Counted from the stretch's first letter, positions 8,325 to 18,494 are shown. The stretch: DNA of 64,000 nucleotides from Bacillus methanolicus (GCF_028888695.1 NZ_PNFF01000001.1:2179501-2243500), one strand, 5' to 3'. Numbers and translations are program-made. The notes: generated from the sequence alone by a model not told the origin.

Positions 8325-10958
8325 TTATTTCGCGTCGAACCAGGTAGGGCCGAAAGAATAATCCACTTTTAACGGCACTTTTAATTCAACAGCATTCTCC
8401 ATAACATCCGGTACAATTTCTGTGAGTTTTTCAATCTCATCTTTTGGCGCCTCAAATATTAATTCGTCATGCACCTGCAGGAGAAGACGAGTTTTCAACC
8501 CTTCAGCTTTCAGCCGTTCTGCCATATCAATCATTGCTTTTTTAATAATATCTGCAGCACTTCCTTGAATAGGCGTATTCATTGCCGTTCTCTCTGCAAA
8601 GCTTCGAACGTTAAAATTGCGGCTCGTAATTTCCGGCAAATAGCGGCGGCGATGAAGAATCGTTGAGACATATCCTTTTTGCTTGGCATCTTTCACGATC
8701 TCTTCCATATATTCTTTCACGCCGGGATAGCTTTCAAGATACCTCTCAATGAATTTCGCCGCTTCCTTTCTCGTAATGCCGAGGCTTTGGGATAAGCCAT
8801 AATCACTGATACCGTATACGATGCCAAAATTGACGGCTTTCGCATGGCGGCGCATATTGGAAGTCACTTCATCTTTTTCGACATGAAAGACTTCCATCGC
8901 TGTTTTTGTATGGATATCCAAACCCTCTTTAAAAGCCTGGATCAATTTTTCATCATTGGCGATATGAGCGAGCACCCGTAATTCAATTTGCGAATAATCG
9001 GCGGCAAAAATTACCCAGTCTTTTTCAGAAGGGATAAATGCCTGACGTATTTTCCGCCCTTCCTCAAGCCGGATCGGGATGTTCTGTAAATTCGGGTCGG
9101 TAGAGCTTAACCGTCCTGTCTGTGTTAACGCTTGGTTAAACCTTGTGTGGACTTTCTCTGTTTTCGGGTCAACTACCTTCAAAAGACCTTCAATATACGT
9201 AGACTGCAATTTTCCAAGCTGGCGGTAATGAAGAATTTCCCTTACAATTTCATGCTCCTGTTCAAGCTTTTCTAATACATCGGCTGAAGTCGAATAACCG
9301 GTTTTTGTTTTTTTCATCACCGGAAGTCCCAGCTTCTCAAATAAAATAACGCCAAGCTGTTTAGGAGAGTTGATATTAAACTTTTCACCGGCTAAATCAT
9401 ATATTTTATTTTCAATTTCCTTTAGCTGCTCATTGATTTCATGACCCATATCACGAAGGCGGTTTATATCGATCTTAACCCCCTGGTATTCCATATCTGC
9501 AAGAATGAGCGACAGAGGCATTTCAAGTTCCTTAAATAATTCATATTGCTGGTTTTCCTTTAACTCTAATTCAAGTTTCCCCTTTAATGCATCCATTGCA
9601 ACCGCTTTACGGACAAGGTGCTCTGCCAGTTTTTCTTCTTCAGGAATTTTCCGTTTAGCCCCTTTTCCGTAAAAAGCTTCATCTGATTGAACACTTGTAA
9701 ATTTGTACCTTTTTGCAATTGAAGCAATATCATCAATGGATTCGGACGGGTTAATTATGTAGGATGCCAGCAAAAAGTCGAACTCCACGCCTTTTAAATG
9801 AATTTGATGGTGCCGGAGAACAACTTCAGACCGTTTTGTATCGTAAACGGTTTTCTTTTTCGTTTCATCTTCTGCCCACTCTTTGAAAACCTCTGATTTT
9901 AAGGCAATTTCTGCAGGAATAAAAAATTTTCCCTTTTTATTGACAACTGAAAATCCGATAATGTCAGCATAATGGTAGTTATCCTCGAGCACTTCAACAT
10001 AAAAGATATTATTATCAGTAAATATGTTTGATTGAACATTGGACACAATTTCAAATTCAATTTCTTCCATCGGCTCTGTTTCTTCTGACTCAGATTCTCC
10101 GCCAAGCTTGTCTAATAAAGAATTAAATGCCAGGTCTTTAAAAAGCTTGATGACCTTGTCTTTTTGGAGACCCTCGTATTCAATCTCCTCCAGTTCAAGG
10201 TCTACCGGGGCTTCTGTCGTAATCGTGGCCAACTCTTTGCTCAAGAGCGCTTGGTCTTTAAATTCCTCCAGCTTTTCTTTCAATTTTTTTCCGCTCACTT
10301 GATCGATCGAGTTCAGCAAGTTTTCAACCGTTTCAAATTCAGCAAGCAGCTTAATCGCTGTTTTTTCTCCTACACCCGGAACACCGGGGATATTATCTGA
10401 AGCATCTCCCATTAATCCTTTCATATCAATAATTTGTTCAGGTGTCAGCCCATATTTTTCTTTTATATGGTCAGGAGTGTATTCTTCAATATCGGTTATT
10501 CCTTTGCGAGTAATACCGACCGTCGTTTTCTCTGAACAGAGCTGGGTTAAATCTTTATCTCCGGAAATGACTTTGACTTGAAACCCTTCTTTTTCCGCAC
10601 GTTTTGAAAGTGTACCGATAATGTCGTCTGCTTCATAATTTTCCAATTCATACTGGCGAATCCCGAAAGCATCCAGCAATTCACGAATAAATGGGAATTG
10701 CTCCGATAACTCCGGAGGCGTTTTCTGTCTTCCTCCTTTGTATTCGCTGTACGTTTTATGGCGAAAAGTTGTTTTGCCGGCATCAAAGGCAACAAGTATA
10801 TGGGTCGGCTTCTCATCTTCTAGTATTTTCATCAACATCATTGTAAAACCGTAGACTGCATTCGTATGGACGCCTTTTTCATTATTTAATAATGGAAGCG
10901 CAAAGAATGCCCGGTATGCAATACTGTTGCCGTCTATTAATACGAGTTTCTTCTCCAC
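8325..10958 (-). CDS. polA: DNA polymerase I
   Basis: Family A polymerase for Okazaki fragment maturation and repair. It has an N-terminal 5' nuclease domain (LIDGNSIAYRAFF, then the GxGEKTA helix-hairpin-helix near residue 195), a middle 3'-5' exonuclease-like domain that is degenerate as in other Bacillus PolA proteins, and a polymerase domain (DYSQIELRVLAH, RRHAKAVNFGIVYG, LLQVHDELIFE). I use the GTG at 10958 because AAGGAGG lies seven bases upstream, giving 877 residues (880 in B. subtilis); an upstream in-frame start is rejected. Confidence 0.97.
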   Translation of the reverse strand: MEKKLVLIDGNSIAYRAFFALPLLNNEKGVHTNAVYGFTMMLMKILEDEKPTHILVAFDAGKTTFRHKTYSEYKGGRQKTPPELSEQFPFIRELLDAFGIRQYELENYEADDIIGTLSKRAEKEGFQVKVISGDKDLTQLCSEKTTVGITRKGITDIEEYTPDHIKEKYGLTPEQIIDMKGLMGDASDNIPGVPGVGEKTAIKLLAEFETVENLLNSIDQVSGKKLKEKLEEFKDQALLSKELATITTEAPVDLELEEIEYEGLQKDKVIKLFKDLAFNSLLDKLGGESESEETEPMEEIEFEIVSNVQSNIFTDNNIFYVEVLEDNYHYADIIGFSVVNKKGKFFIPAEIALKSEVFKEWAEDETKKKTVYDTKRSEVVLRHHQIHLKGVEFDFLLASYIINPSESIDDIASIAKRYKFTSVQSDEAFYGKGAKRKIPEEEKLAEHLVRKAVAMDALKGKLELELKENQQYELFKELEMPLSLILADMEYQGVKIDINRLRDMGHEINEQLKEIENKIYDLAGEKFNINSPKQLGVILFEKLGLPVMKKTKTGYSTSADVLEKLEQEHEIVREILHYRQLGKLQSTYIEGLLKVVDPKTEKVHTRFNQALTQTGRLSSTDPNLQNIPIRLEEGRKIRQAFIPSEKDWVIFAADYSQIELRVLAHIANDEKLIQAFKEGLDIHTKTAMEVFHVEKDEVTSNMRRHAKAVNFGIVYGISDYGLSQSLGITRKEAAKFIERYLESYPGVKEYMEEIVKDAKQKGYVSTILHRRRYLPEITSRNFNVRSFAERTAMNTPIQGSAADIIKKAMIDMAERLKAEGLKTRLLLQVHDELIFEAPKDEIEKLTEIVPDVMENAVELKVPLKVDYSFGPTWFDAK

Positions 10959-10995
10959 CCAAAATCCTCCTTCAAAAATACATCTATGATTGAAC

Positions 10996-11057
10996 AAAAA
11001 ACCGTTATTTTCCCTTCTTTATTCTATCACGATAAGAATTAGAAAGGAAAATAACGG
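10996..11057 (-). terminator. Terminator of hflC, with a possible polA promoter in its loop
   Basis: Perfect 12-bp arms (CCGTTATTTTCC, 11046-11057 and 11002-11013) enclose a 32-base partly paired loop and are followed on the minus strand by TTTTTT. Inside the loop the minus strand has TGATAGAAT (TAGAAT at 11021-11026), an extended -10 motif suited to polA. Confidence 0.75.
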
Positions 11058-11075
11058 CTAGATGCTTTATTGTTA

Positions 11076-12011
11076 TTATTTTGTATATCCCATTAGCAAG
11101 CGTGCATATGGGGAATCGGACGGAAGAACAATGACCGTCTCTCCGTTGATTGTTTTTTTATATGATTCAAGCGTACGGAACATAGAATAAAAGTCAGGAT
11201 CTTTCGAAAAAGCTTTGTTGTATATTTTGGCCGCTTCTGCTTCGCCCTCAGCACGGATCGACTCTGCGTCAGCCTGGGCTTTTGCCAGAATTTCCTTTAC
11301 TTCACGGTCTGTTTCCGCTATAATCCGGTTTTTTTCTGCGTCCCCCATGGAAAGGTATTCCTGCGCTTTCGATTCACGTTCCGAAATCATTCTCGTATAT
11401 ACAGATTGTTCATTTTCTTCAGGCAGATCTGTCCGCTTCATTCTTACATCTGTCACAACAATTCCATAGTTATCTTTTGATAACAATTCATTTACTTTTT
11501 CTGTAACGCGATCATTCAATGATCCTCTTGATGACTTTTCATCATTGATAATCTCATCATAATTTAATTGTCCCAGCTCAGCACGGACAACTGAATAAAT
11601 AAACTCTTCCATACGCGTTTCTGCATTCTCAACCGTTCTGGCATTTGTGATCATTTTTTTTGGATCTTCAATTCTCCAAATCGCATAGTTATCAATCAAC
11701 ATCCGTTTTTTGTCTTTTGTATTGATTTCTGCTTCCGAAACATCATACGTCATCTGGTACTTTGGAAGAGTCGTGACGCTTTGGACGAACGGAATTTTAT
11801 AGCTTAATCCGGGCTCTTTTTCTATTCTTACAACTTCACCAAATTGACGAATGACTTTATATTCCCCTTCTTTTACAATAAACAAATTCGTGAAAACAAG
11901 AATGAGAACAGTAATAAGAACGACCAAGAAGATTCCAATTCTAATATAATTTCGCCACTCGAAACCATTTCCAGTCCGTTCATTCATATTCACTACTTTT
12001 TTATCACTCAT
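11076..12011 (-). CDS. hflC: HflC, membrane-anchored SPFH/band-7 protein
   Basis: With HflK it forms a large membrane complex that surrounds and modulates the FtsH protease in bacteria where it has been studied. The 311-residue protein has one N-terminal membrane helix (IRIGIFLVVLITVLILVF), an SPFH domain (FIVKEGEYKVIRQFGEV onward) and a long Ala/Glu-rich coiled coil (EKNRIIAETDREVKEILAKAQ...). I chose the ATG at 12011 because AAGGAAG is eight bases away; a GTG at 12020 is too close to that site. Its start overlaps the hflK end by eight bases. This pair is absent from the polA-phoR junction of B. subtilis. Confidence 0.88.
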   Translation of the reverse strand: MSDKKVVNMNERTGNGFEWRNYIRIGIFLVVLITVLILVFTNLFIVKEGEYKVIRQFGEVVRIEKEPGLSYKIPFVQSVTTLPKYQMTYDVSEAEINTKDKKRMLIDNYAIWRIEDPKKMITNARTVENAETRMEEFIYSVVRAELGQLNYDEIINDEKSSRGSLNDRVTEKVNELLSKDNYGIVVTDVRMKRTDLPEENEQSVYTRMISERESKAQEYLSMGDAEKNRIIAETDREVKEILAKAQADAESIRAEGEAEAAKIYNKAFSKDPDFYSMFRTLESYKKTINGETVIVLPSDSPYARLLMGYTK

Positions 12012-12969
12012 TGTTTTCACTTCCTTCCTCTTGTGCTTTCGGCTTCTCTTTTTCCAGAGGGCGAATAGGGAAATACTTCAATGTATTGCCATCATCATTC
12101 ATAATATAAATCTCTGTATTTGGCAGCACTTGTTCGATTGTTTCAAGTACGAGCCGCTGCCTTGTAATATCAGGGTTTTTCCTATACTCTTCATAAAGCT
12201 TGTTAAATACAGCTACATCCCCCCGGGCCCGTTCAATCCGGGCAGCCTTATCACCTTCAGCAGTGGAAATAAGTGCATCCTTTTCCCCTTGTGCTTCATT
12301 TTTTCGTTTGTTTTCATATTTCTTTGCTTCGTTTATCTTTGTATTCATCGTCTCCCGTGCGTCCGTTACATTTGTAAAAGCTTTTCGGACTTCATCATTC
12401 GGGAGTTCCACGTCCTGAAGCTTTACGGCAAGGACGGAAATGCCAATATCATACTTATTAACGAGAGTAGAAAGCAAATCGCGGACTTCCGCTTCAATTT
12501 CTGCTTTTCCCGATGTTAATGCGTCATCAATTTTAGAACTGCCGATAATGCTTCTTAACGAAGCAGATGTAGCATCATATAAAATTTCTTTCGGATCGTC
12601 AGAGTTATACAAATATTTTTCAGGGTCCGTAATTTTCCATTGGACGACCAAATCGGCAAGAACGATGTTTTCATCCCCGGTAATCATTTTTGTCTCTTCA
12701 GGAAACTCTTTAATTTTCCCGTCCTTTTCTTCATAGCCAAATTGGAGACTGAACGTTTCTTTTGAAAGTTTTTCTACACTTTGAATCGGCCATGGCAATT
12801 TAAAATGAAGCCCCGGCTCAGTCAGCCCTTCCTCAACTTTACCGAATGTTAAAATGACAGCCTGTTCAGACTCATCTACTGTATACCAGGTTGAAAAAGC
12901 AATGATACATAAAATGACAACAAGAAAAACAAGGCCTACACTTGTATAAATCCTCTTTAAGCTAATCAT
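12004..12969 (-). CDS. hflK: HflK, membrane-anchored SPFH/band-7 protein
   Basis: Partner of HflC. The 321 residues contain an N-terminal membrane helix (SVGLVFLVVILCIIAFSTWY), then the SPFH core (TVDESEQAVILTFGKV, PWPIQSVEKLS) and a charged coiled-coil region rich in Ala/Glu/Lys, ending in an acidic tail. The ribosome site AAAGGGAGAGG precedes the ATG. It lies after the phoR terminator (13066-13106), so the hflKC unit probably has its own promoter within 12970-13060, which is AT-rich but shows no clear consensus. Confidence 0.88.
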   Translation of the reverse strand: MISLKRIYTSVGLVFLVVILCIIAFSTWYTVDESEQAVILTFGKVEEGLTEPGLHFKLPWPIQSVEKLSKETFSLQFGYEEKDGKIKEFPEETKMITGDENIVLADLVVQWKITDPEKYLYNSDDPKEILYDATSASLRSIIGSSKIDDALTSGKAEIEAEVRDLLSTLVNKYDIGISVLAVKLQDVELPNDEVRKAFTNVTDARETMNTKINEAKKYENKRKNEAQGEKDALISTAEGDKAARIERARGDVAVFNKLYEEYRKNPDITRQRLVLETIEQVLPNTEIYIMNDDGNTLKYFPIRPLEKEKPKAQEEGSENNE

Positions 12970-13065
12970 GCCTCTCCCTTTCTTTCAAAAGATTTTGTCT
13001 CTTTTTATACGAAAATATGTAAAAAAGGTTTCAACATTTTTACATTATTTAAATTTTCCGATAAA

Positions 13066-13106
13066 AACGAAAAGACGAAAGCGGGGTCTGCTTTCGTCTT
13101 TTCGTT
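13066..13106 (-). terminator. Terminator of phoR
   Basis: A perfect 17-bp stem (13066-13082 with 13090-13106) around a 7-base loop, followed on the minus strand by TTTTAT. It separates phoPR from hflKC. Confidence 0.8.
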
Positions 13107-13216
13107 GGCTCCTTGGATGAAGGGGTTTTCAGTAATAAGTTTAACAAGTCTATGTTAAGTAAAAATAAACCGGATGTTAAAGATCTGTAAAATTCCAATT
13201 CCCTTCAAAGAGCCTT

Positions 13217-14983
13217 TTATAATTGTAGGGTTTTATGAAGTTCAATCGTAAATTCCGTCCCTTTGCCAAATTGGCTTTGAACAGAAATATTGCCTTTATG
13301 CGCTTCCACCAAATGTTTGACAATCGCAAGCCCTAAACCGGTTCCTCCGGAATTCCGGCTCCTTGCTTTATCCACCCGGTAAAACCGCTCAAATATTCTC
13401 GGGATTTCATCTTTATTAATTCCAATTCCGGTATCCTTTACTTTAACAGTTACTGTCTCTTTATTTTCGATTATTTTCACTGTAACCATTCCGCCATTAG
13501 GAGTATAAGTAATGGCATTATTAATAAGATTAATGAAAATTTGCTTTAGGCGATAAAGATCTCCCTCAACTGTAATATGTTCTCCGGAAGTTTCCAGCAT
13601 TAAAGAAATGCCTTTTTCATTCGCCTTGCTTTCGAGAATGGTAATAACTTCATTTAACATCATAACAAGATCAACAGACTGGATGTTCAATTTAAACCCT
13701 TGCTGTTCAATTTTTGATAAATCCAATAGATCTTGAATAAGCGTCTGAAGGCGGCCGCTTTCTTGTAAAATGATATTGAGAAAAGCTTCAAGAGTATTTG
13801 TATCATTCATCGCTCCATCTAAAAGTGTTTCTGTGAATCCTTTAATGGAGGTAATCGGAGTTTTGAGTTCGTGTGAGACATTGGCTACAAAGTCTTTTCT
13901 CATTTGCTCAAGCCTTTTTAATTCCGTTATATCGTGAAAGACAAGCAAAATTCCCTTCCACACATCATTTGTGCCGATAATAGGTGCTCCGTAAACTTCA
14001 AAATGCCGCCTTTCAATTGCAAGCGGAATGAGCATTTGCCTCTTAATTTTTTGTTCAGTCATAAATATTTCTTCAATTAATTTCGATATTTCTTGATGCT
14101 CAATAACTTCATAATAAAGCCTGTATAAATAATCGCTCGGATTTACATTGAAAATCTCTTTGTATGCCCTGTTAATTAAATTAATATACCCCGTGCTGTC
14201 AATTAGTATAAGGCCGCTTCCCATATTCTCGATTAGTGTGGTCAATCGGTCCTGCTGCATTTCCTGGGTCTTCATCAGTTCCTGAAGGTTGCGGGCCAGG
14301 ACGTTGATAGACGCGCTTAACATTCCCGTTTCGTCCATATGATCTTCGTAAGTCCTGGCAAGATAGTTTCCTTTCGCCAACTCCATCGCAACATTTGTAG
14401 CAGATTCAATCGGTTTCGTATAACGGGTCGTAATCCGTGACACTAACAAAATGATGACAATGAGAGCCATTCCGAGACTAGCAATTAAGAGCATCCAAAT
14501 TTGCCGGTATATTTTTTTTAGTTCATCTATTTGCGTGCTAAGAAATACATACCCTTCTTTTTTTCCATCTTTATGAATCGGACTCCAGTAATATCGTAAA
14601 TCATATCCTCCATCTACTTCATAACCATCTTTAGTCCTCGAATGTTTCTCTATAATATCACGGATAATTTCCGCATGTTCCCTAATTATTGTATTTGATC
14701 GTTCTCCGCTGTCATAAAGAATGGCTCCATCCAGATCAACAATAGTTATTCTTGATTCAAGCATATTGCTAATGGAATCAACTTTATGTCCATCGAAACT
14801 GTCAATTCCCCCGTTATCCTCAATATACAAAGTTAACAGGGCGCTTTCAATTTTCAGTCTTTCATTAAACGATTTTAAATAATAGCTTTTAAAAAGCTGC
14901 CCCAGCAACAAGCCGAGGCCAATTAACACGGCAACAATAAGGGTGATAATAGAAATGAGGAGTCTTGTACGGAATTTGGTCAT
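13217..14983 (-). CDS. phoR: Sensor histidine kinase PhoR
   Basis: Senses phosphate limitation (through wall teichoic acid metabolism in B. subtilis) and phosphorylates PhoP. The 588 residues run: membrane helix (about 8-30), extracytoplasmic PAS-like domain, second membrane helix (about 163-183), HAMP, cytoplasmic PAS (RLTTLIENMGSGLILID...), HisKA with the phospho-acceptor His near residue 370 (FVANVSHELKTPITSI), and HATPase with NAITYTPNGG, DTGIGI and GGTGLGLAI. It overlaps phoP by four bases (ATGA), so the two are coupled. Confidence 0.96.
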   Translation of the reverse strand: MTKFRTRLLISIITLIVAVLIGLGLLLGQLFKSYYLKSFNERLKIESALLTLYIEDNGGIDSFDGHKVDSISNMLESRITIVDLDGAILYDSGERSNTIIREHAEIIRDIIEKHSRTKDGYEVDGGYDLRYYWSPIHKDGKKEGYVFLSTQIDELKKIYRQIWMLLIASLGMALIVIILLVSRITTRYTKPIESATNVAMELAKGNYLARTYEDHMDETGMLSASINVLARNLQELMKTQEMQQDRLTTLIENMGSGLILIDSTGYINLINRAYKEIFNVNPSDYLYRLYYEVIEHQEISKLIEEIFMTEQKIKRQMLIPLAIERRHFEVYGAPIIGTNDVWKGILLVFHDITELKRLEQMRKDFVANVSHELKTPITSIKGFTETLLDGAMNDTNTLEAFLNIILQESGRLQTLIQDLLDLSKIEQQGFKLNIQSVDLVMMLNEVITILESKANEKGISLMLETSGEHITVEGDLYRLKQIFINLINNAITYTPNGGMVTVKIIENKETVTVKVKDTGIGINKDEIPRIFERFYRVDKARSRNSGGTGLGLAIVKHLVEAHKGNISVQSQFGKGTEFTIELHKTLQL

Positions 14984-15696
14984 TCCCCTTTCGGCTCCTC
15001 TAATTTATACCCTAGTCCGCGGATTGTTTTAATGTAGACAGGTTTTTTTGTGTTTTGTTCAATTTTCTCTCGTAAATGGCTGATATGTACATCAACAATC
15101 CGGGTATCCCCGGCAAAATCATAGTTCCATACGGCACTTAGCAATTGATCCCTCGTTAACACTCTGCCCTTATGTTTAGCCAAATATAGGAGCAGTTCAA
15201 ATTCTTTAGGTGTCAATTCAAGTAGTTCTTCCGCAAAAAATGCTTCATATTGATCGGGATATATTTTCAGGTCAGCAATCTTTATAAAACCATTCTCTAT
15301 GAATTCATTTTCTCTTACCTCAGGCTGATATTGAGACCTCCGCAAAATTGCCTTTACTCTTGCTATCACTTCACGGGGACTAAATGGCTTCGTCATATAA
15401 TCATCAGCACCGAGTTCAAGACCGAGAACTTTGTCAAACTCATCATCTTTTGCCGTTAACATCAAGATGGGTGTCATCATTTTTTGCTGTCTTAATTGTT
15501 TACAAACTTCAATTCCATCTAGTTTAGGAAGCATCAGATCTAAAATGATCAAATCTGGATTTTCATTAAGAGCCAAATCTTTTCCATCTTCTCCATCCAT
15601 GGCGGTTATAACATCAAAGCCTGCCTGCTCCAAATTGTACTGCAGCAATGTTACAATTGATTGTTCATCGTCGACGACTAGCACTGTTTTCTTCAT
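14980..15696 (-). CDS. phoP: Phosphate response regulator PhoP
   Basis: OmpR-type response regulator of 238 residues. The receiver domain shows DD at 9-10, phospho-acceptor Asp53 (DLIILDLMLPKLDG) and Lys near 102 (TKPFSPREV). The C-terminal winged helix has RVLTRDQLLSAVW and the recognition segment DVHISHLREKIE. It controls the Pho regulon together with PhoR, encoded directly downstream. GGAGG lies upstream of the ATG. In B. subtilis mdh is the upstream neighbour, as here. Confidence 0.96.
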   Translation of the reverse strand: MKKTVLVVDDEQSIVTLLQYNLEQAGFDVITAMDGEDGKDLALNENPDLIILDLMLPKLDGIEVCKQLRQQKMMTPILMLTAKDDEFDKVLGLELGADDYMTKPFSPREVIARVKAILRRSQYQPEVRENEFIENGFIKIADLKIYPDQYEAFFAEELLELTPKEFELLLYLAKHKGRVLTRDQLLSAVWNYDFAGDTRIVDVHISHLREKIEQNTKKPVYIKTIRGLGYKLEEPKGE

Positions 15697-15880
15697 ACAA
15701 GCCTCCGGTAATTCGTATTAACCCCTATCTTTTATCCAAGTTCCTATTTTTATTATAATATATTTTTCTTCCTGCAAAAGTAGCCAAAATGAGAAAACAC
15801 ATTACATAAATGTAAACAAGCTGTCCTCAAGAAGATGGCGGCGCTTCAATACTTCCATTTCCAAGCATTCAAAAAGAATA

Positions 15881-15906
15881 AAAAAATCCGGGGGAAATCC
15901 CCCGAA
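15881..15906 (-). terminator. Terminator of mdh
   Basis: Minus-strand stem ATTCGGGGG-ATTT-CCCCCGGAT followed by seven T residues, 17 bases after the mdh stop. It insulates phoPR from the TCA cluster. Confidence 0.9.
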
Positions 15907-15922
15907 TGTTTAATGTTTCAAA

Positions 15923-16861
15923 TTAAACCAATACAGCCATTACATTGCGGACAGATTGAGCTGATTTATCTAAAGCAGCCTTTTCTTCCTCTGTCAATTC
16001 AAGTTCGATCACTTTTTCTATACCGTTAGCACCTAAAATTGTTGGAACGCCTAGATAAATTCCTTCATAACCATATTCTCCTTCAAGGTATGCAATAGCC
16101 GGAAGAATTCTGCGCTGATCTTTTAGAATTGCTTCACACATTTCAACAAGAGAAGCAGCAGGAGCATAATAAGCGCTTCCGTTCCCTAAAAGGTTTACGA
16201 TTTCACCGCCGCCTTTGCGTGTGCGTTCAACGATTTTCTCAAGACGATCCTTTGGAATGAGAGTTTCAAGAGGAATTCCTCCTGCGTAAGAATAGCGAAT
16301 AAGGGGAACCATATCGTCTCCATGACCGCCCAGTACGAAACCTGTAACATCCTTAACTGAAATGTTCAATTCCTGAGCAACGAAAGTTCGGAAACGGGCA
16401 GTATCAAGTACACCAGATTGACCGATGACACGGTTTTTAGGGAAACCTGATTCTTTAAACACTGTATAAGTCATCGCATCAACCGGATTTGTCAATACAA
16501 CGATGTAGCAGTTTGGGGAATATTTCACAATTTCCTGTGTTACACTTTTCATCACTTTCTGGTTTGTTTGCACTAAATCATCACGGCTCATTCCCGGTTT
16601 CCGTGCAATTCCAGCTGTGATAACAACGATATCGGAATCTTTTGTATCTTCATAATTGGAAGTTCCGATAATATTAGCGTCGAATCCTTGAACCGGGCTT
16701 GCTTCAAGCATATCTAACGCTTTCCCTTTAGTAGGATTTTCCATTTGCGGAATATCAACTAAAACAATATCCCCAAGTTCTTTTTGAGCTAAAAGGAATG
16801 CTGTAGTAGCTCCGGTAAATCCTCCGCCGATCACAGAAATTTTTTTGCGTTTCATTGTCAT
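15923..16861 (-). CDS. mdh: Malate dehydrogenase
   Basis: NAD-dependent, LDH-like malate dehydrogenase of 312 residues, the same length as B. subtilis Mdh. It has the Rossmann motif [11 protein letters not shown] near residue 12, the substrate Arg in [20 protein letters not shown], and the catalytic His in [10 protein letters not shown]. The first ATG (16861) is used, since AGGGGG lies eight bases upstream; the ATG two codons later is further from it. Third gene of the citZ-icd-mdh TCA cluster. Confidence 0.97.
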   Translation of the reverse strand: MTMKRKKISVIGGGFTGATTAFLLAQKELGDIVLVDIPQMENPTKGKALDMLEASPVQGFDANIIGTSNYEDTKDSDIVVITAGIARKPGMSRDDLVQTNQKVMKSVTQEIVKYSPNCYIVVLTNPVDAMTYTVFKESGFPKNRVIGQSGVLDTARFRTFVAQELNISVKDVTGFVLGGHGDDMVPLIRYSYAGGIPLETLIPKDRLEKIVERTRKGGGEIVNLLGNGSAYYAPAASLVEMCEAILKDQRRILPAIAYLEGEYGYEGIYLGVPTILGANGIEKVIELELTEEEKAALDKSAQSVRNVMAVLV

Positions 16862-16946
16862 GGTGTGATCCCCCTTATCGCATTAAATAAAATAGATTGA
16901 TTTCATACTTATACATTTTACCTTAAACAGGTAAAAGTATTATATG

Positions 16947-16976
16947 TAAAGGCTGCTCTTCCAAATGAACAGCCCA
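16947..16976 (-). terminator. Weak candidate terminator of icd
   Basis: Minus-strand GGCTG...CAGCC stem with an imperfect inner pairing, followed by TTTACAT. It may only reduce read-through into mdh. Confidence 0.35.
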
Positions 16977-16984
16977 AAAAATGA

Positions 16985-18253
16985 TTATCCCATATTTTTG
17001 ATTAACTCATTTCCAAATTCTGAAGTTTTTACTTCAATTGCCCCTTCCATTAACCGAGCAAAATCATACGTTACAACTTTGGAAGCAATTGTTTTCTCCA
17101 TTGATTTTATGATTAGATTTGCTGCTTCATTCCATCCTAAATGCTCAAACATTAATACTCCGGAAAGGATGACCGAAGAAGGATTTACTTTATCTAATCC
17201 TGCATATTTAGGAGCTGTACCATGTGTTGCTTCAAAAATAGCATGACCTGTTTCATAGTTAATGTTTGCTCCGGGAGCAATTCCAATGCCTCCAACTTGA
17301 GCAGCAAGTGCGTCGGATATGTAATCTCCATTTAAGTTCATTGTTGCAACAACATCAAACTCGCGCGGACGAGTCAGAATTTGTTGAAGAAAAATATCAG
17401 CAATTGCATCTTTTACAATGATCTTTCCTGCAGCTTCTGCCTCTGCTTGTGCTTTGTTTGCAGCTTCTGTCCCCTGTTCTTCTTTAATGCGGTCGTACTG
17501 AGCCCATGTAAATACTTTGTCGCCAAATTCTTTTTCAGCAAGCTCGTAACCCCAGTTTTTAAATGCACCTTCAGTGAACTTCATAATGTTCCCTTTATGT
17601 ACAAGAGTTACGGACTTGCGGCCTTCTTTAATCGCATAATTGATGGCTGCACGTACAAGGCGGGATGTTCCTTCCTGTGAAACAGGCTTAATGCCGATGC
17701 CTGAAGTTTCAGGGAAGCGGATTTTATTGACGCCCATTTCATTTTGAAGGAAATGAATTAACTTCTTAACTTCGTCAGTACCTTTTGCATATTCAATGCC
17801 AGCATAAATATCTTCAGTATTTTCACGGAAAATAACCATGTCTGTATCTTGCGGTCGTTTTACAGGTGATGGCACTCCTTCAAACCAGCGTACAGGACGC
17901 AAGCACACAAACAAATCTAATTCCTGGCGAAGAGCAACATTCAGCGAGCGGATTCCGCCCCCTACAGGTGTTGTTAAAGGTCCTTTGATGGCAATTAAAT
18001 ATTCATTGATCGTTTGAAGCGTTTCAGCAGGAAGCCACTCTCCTGTTTGATTAAAAGCTTTTTCTCCGGCAAGCACTTCTTTCCATACAATTTTCCGCTC
18101 GCCATTATAAGCTTTCTCAACCGCTGCGTCCAATACTCTTTGTGCAGCTGCCCAAATATCCGGGCCTGTTCCATCTCCCTCAATAAATGGAATAATCGGA
18201 TTGTTTGGTACGTTTAATACACCATTTGTTACCGTGATTTTTTCACCTTGCAT
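16985..18253 (-). CDS. icd: NADP-dependent isocitrate dehydrogenase
   Basis: Oxidative decarboxylation of isocitrate to 2-oxoglutarate with NADPH production. The 422-residue protein (423 in B. subtilis, where it is also called citC) contains [11 protein letters not shown], the substrate loop [16 protein letters not shown], including the Ser that is phosphorylated in E. coli, the [10 protein letters not shown] motif, and the [11 protein letters not shown] cofactor-binding segment. AAGGGAG precedes the ATG. It lies between citZ and mdh; a 336-base gap with two hairpins separates it from citZ. Confidence 0.97.
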   Translation of the reverse strand: MQGEKITVTNGVLNVPNNPIIPFIEGDGTGPDIWAAAQRVLDAAVEKAYNGERKIVWKEVLAGEKAFNQTGEWLPAETLQTINEYLIAIKGPLTTPVGGGIRSLNVALRQELDLFVCLRPVRWFEGVPSPVKRPQDTDMVIFRENTEDIYAGIEYAKGTDEVKKLIHFLQNEMGVNKIRFPETSGIGIKPVSQEGTSRLVRAAINYAIKEGRKSVTLVHKGNIMKFTEGAFKNWGYELAEKEFGDKVFTWAQYDRIKEEQGTEAANKAQAEAEAAGKIIVKDAIADIFLQQILTRPREFDVVATMNLNGDYISDALAAQVGGIGIAPGANINYETGHAIFEATHGTAPKYAGLDKVNPSSVILSGVLMFEHLGWNEAANLIIKSMEKTIASKVVTYDFARLMEGAIEVKTSEFGNELIKNMG

Positions 18254-18350
18254 GATTTATTCTCCCTTCTATAAGAGCATAGTGCCCCAAGACATTCCCA
18301 TTATTTATATTTTTTTTCTATAAAGTATGCCGAATAAGGAGGCTGACTTT

Positions 18351-18423
18351 AAAGGCCTGGCTTCATCAATGACAATATATGGATTAGATGATTTTTTGTG
18401 TATATTAGGGGGTCAGGCCTTTT
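18351..18423. repeat. GGTC-type hairpin element D, between citZ and icd
   Basis: Arms AAAGGCCTG (18351-18359) and CAGGCCTTT (18414-18422) pair perfectly across a long AT-rich loop, and the right arm is preceded by GGGGGT. Its GGCCTGACCCCC-type end resembles the elements at 34126, 35783 and 55971, but it lies between two co-oriented genes instead of at a convergent junction. Confidence 0.55.
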
Positions 18424-18494
18424 CTATTGAGTCAACCTCAATTCAGCTTACCTTAGAGGAAGCCCGGAGCAATACTGGTTAAAAAATCAGAATC

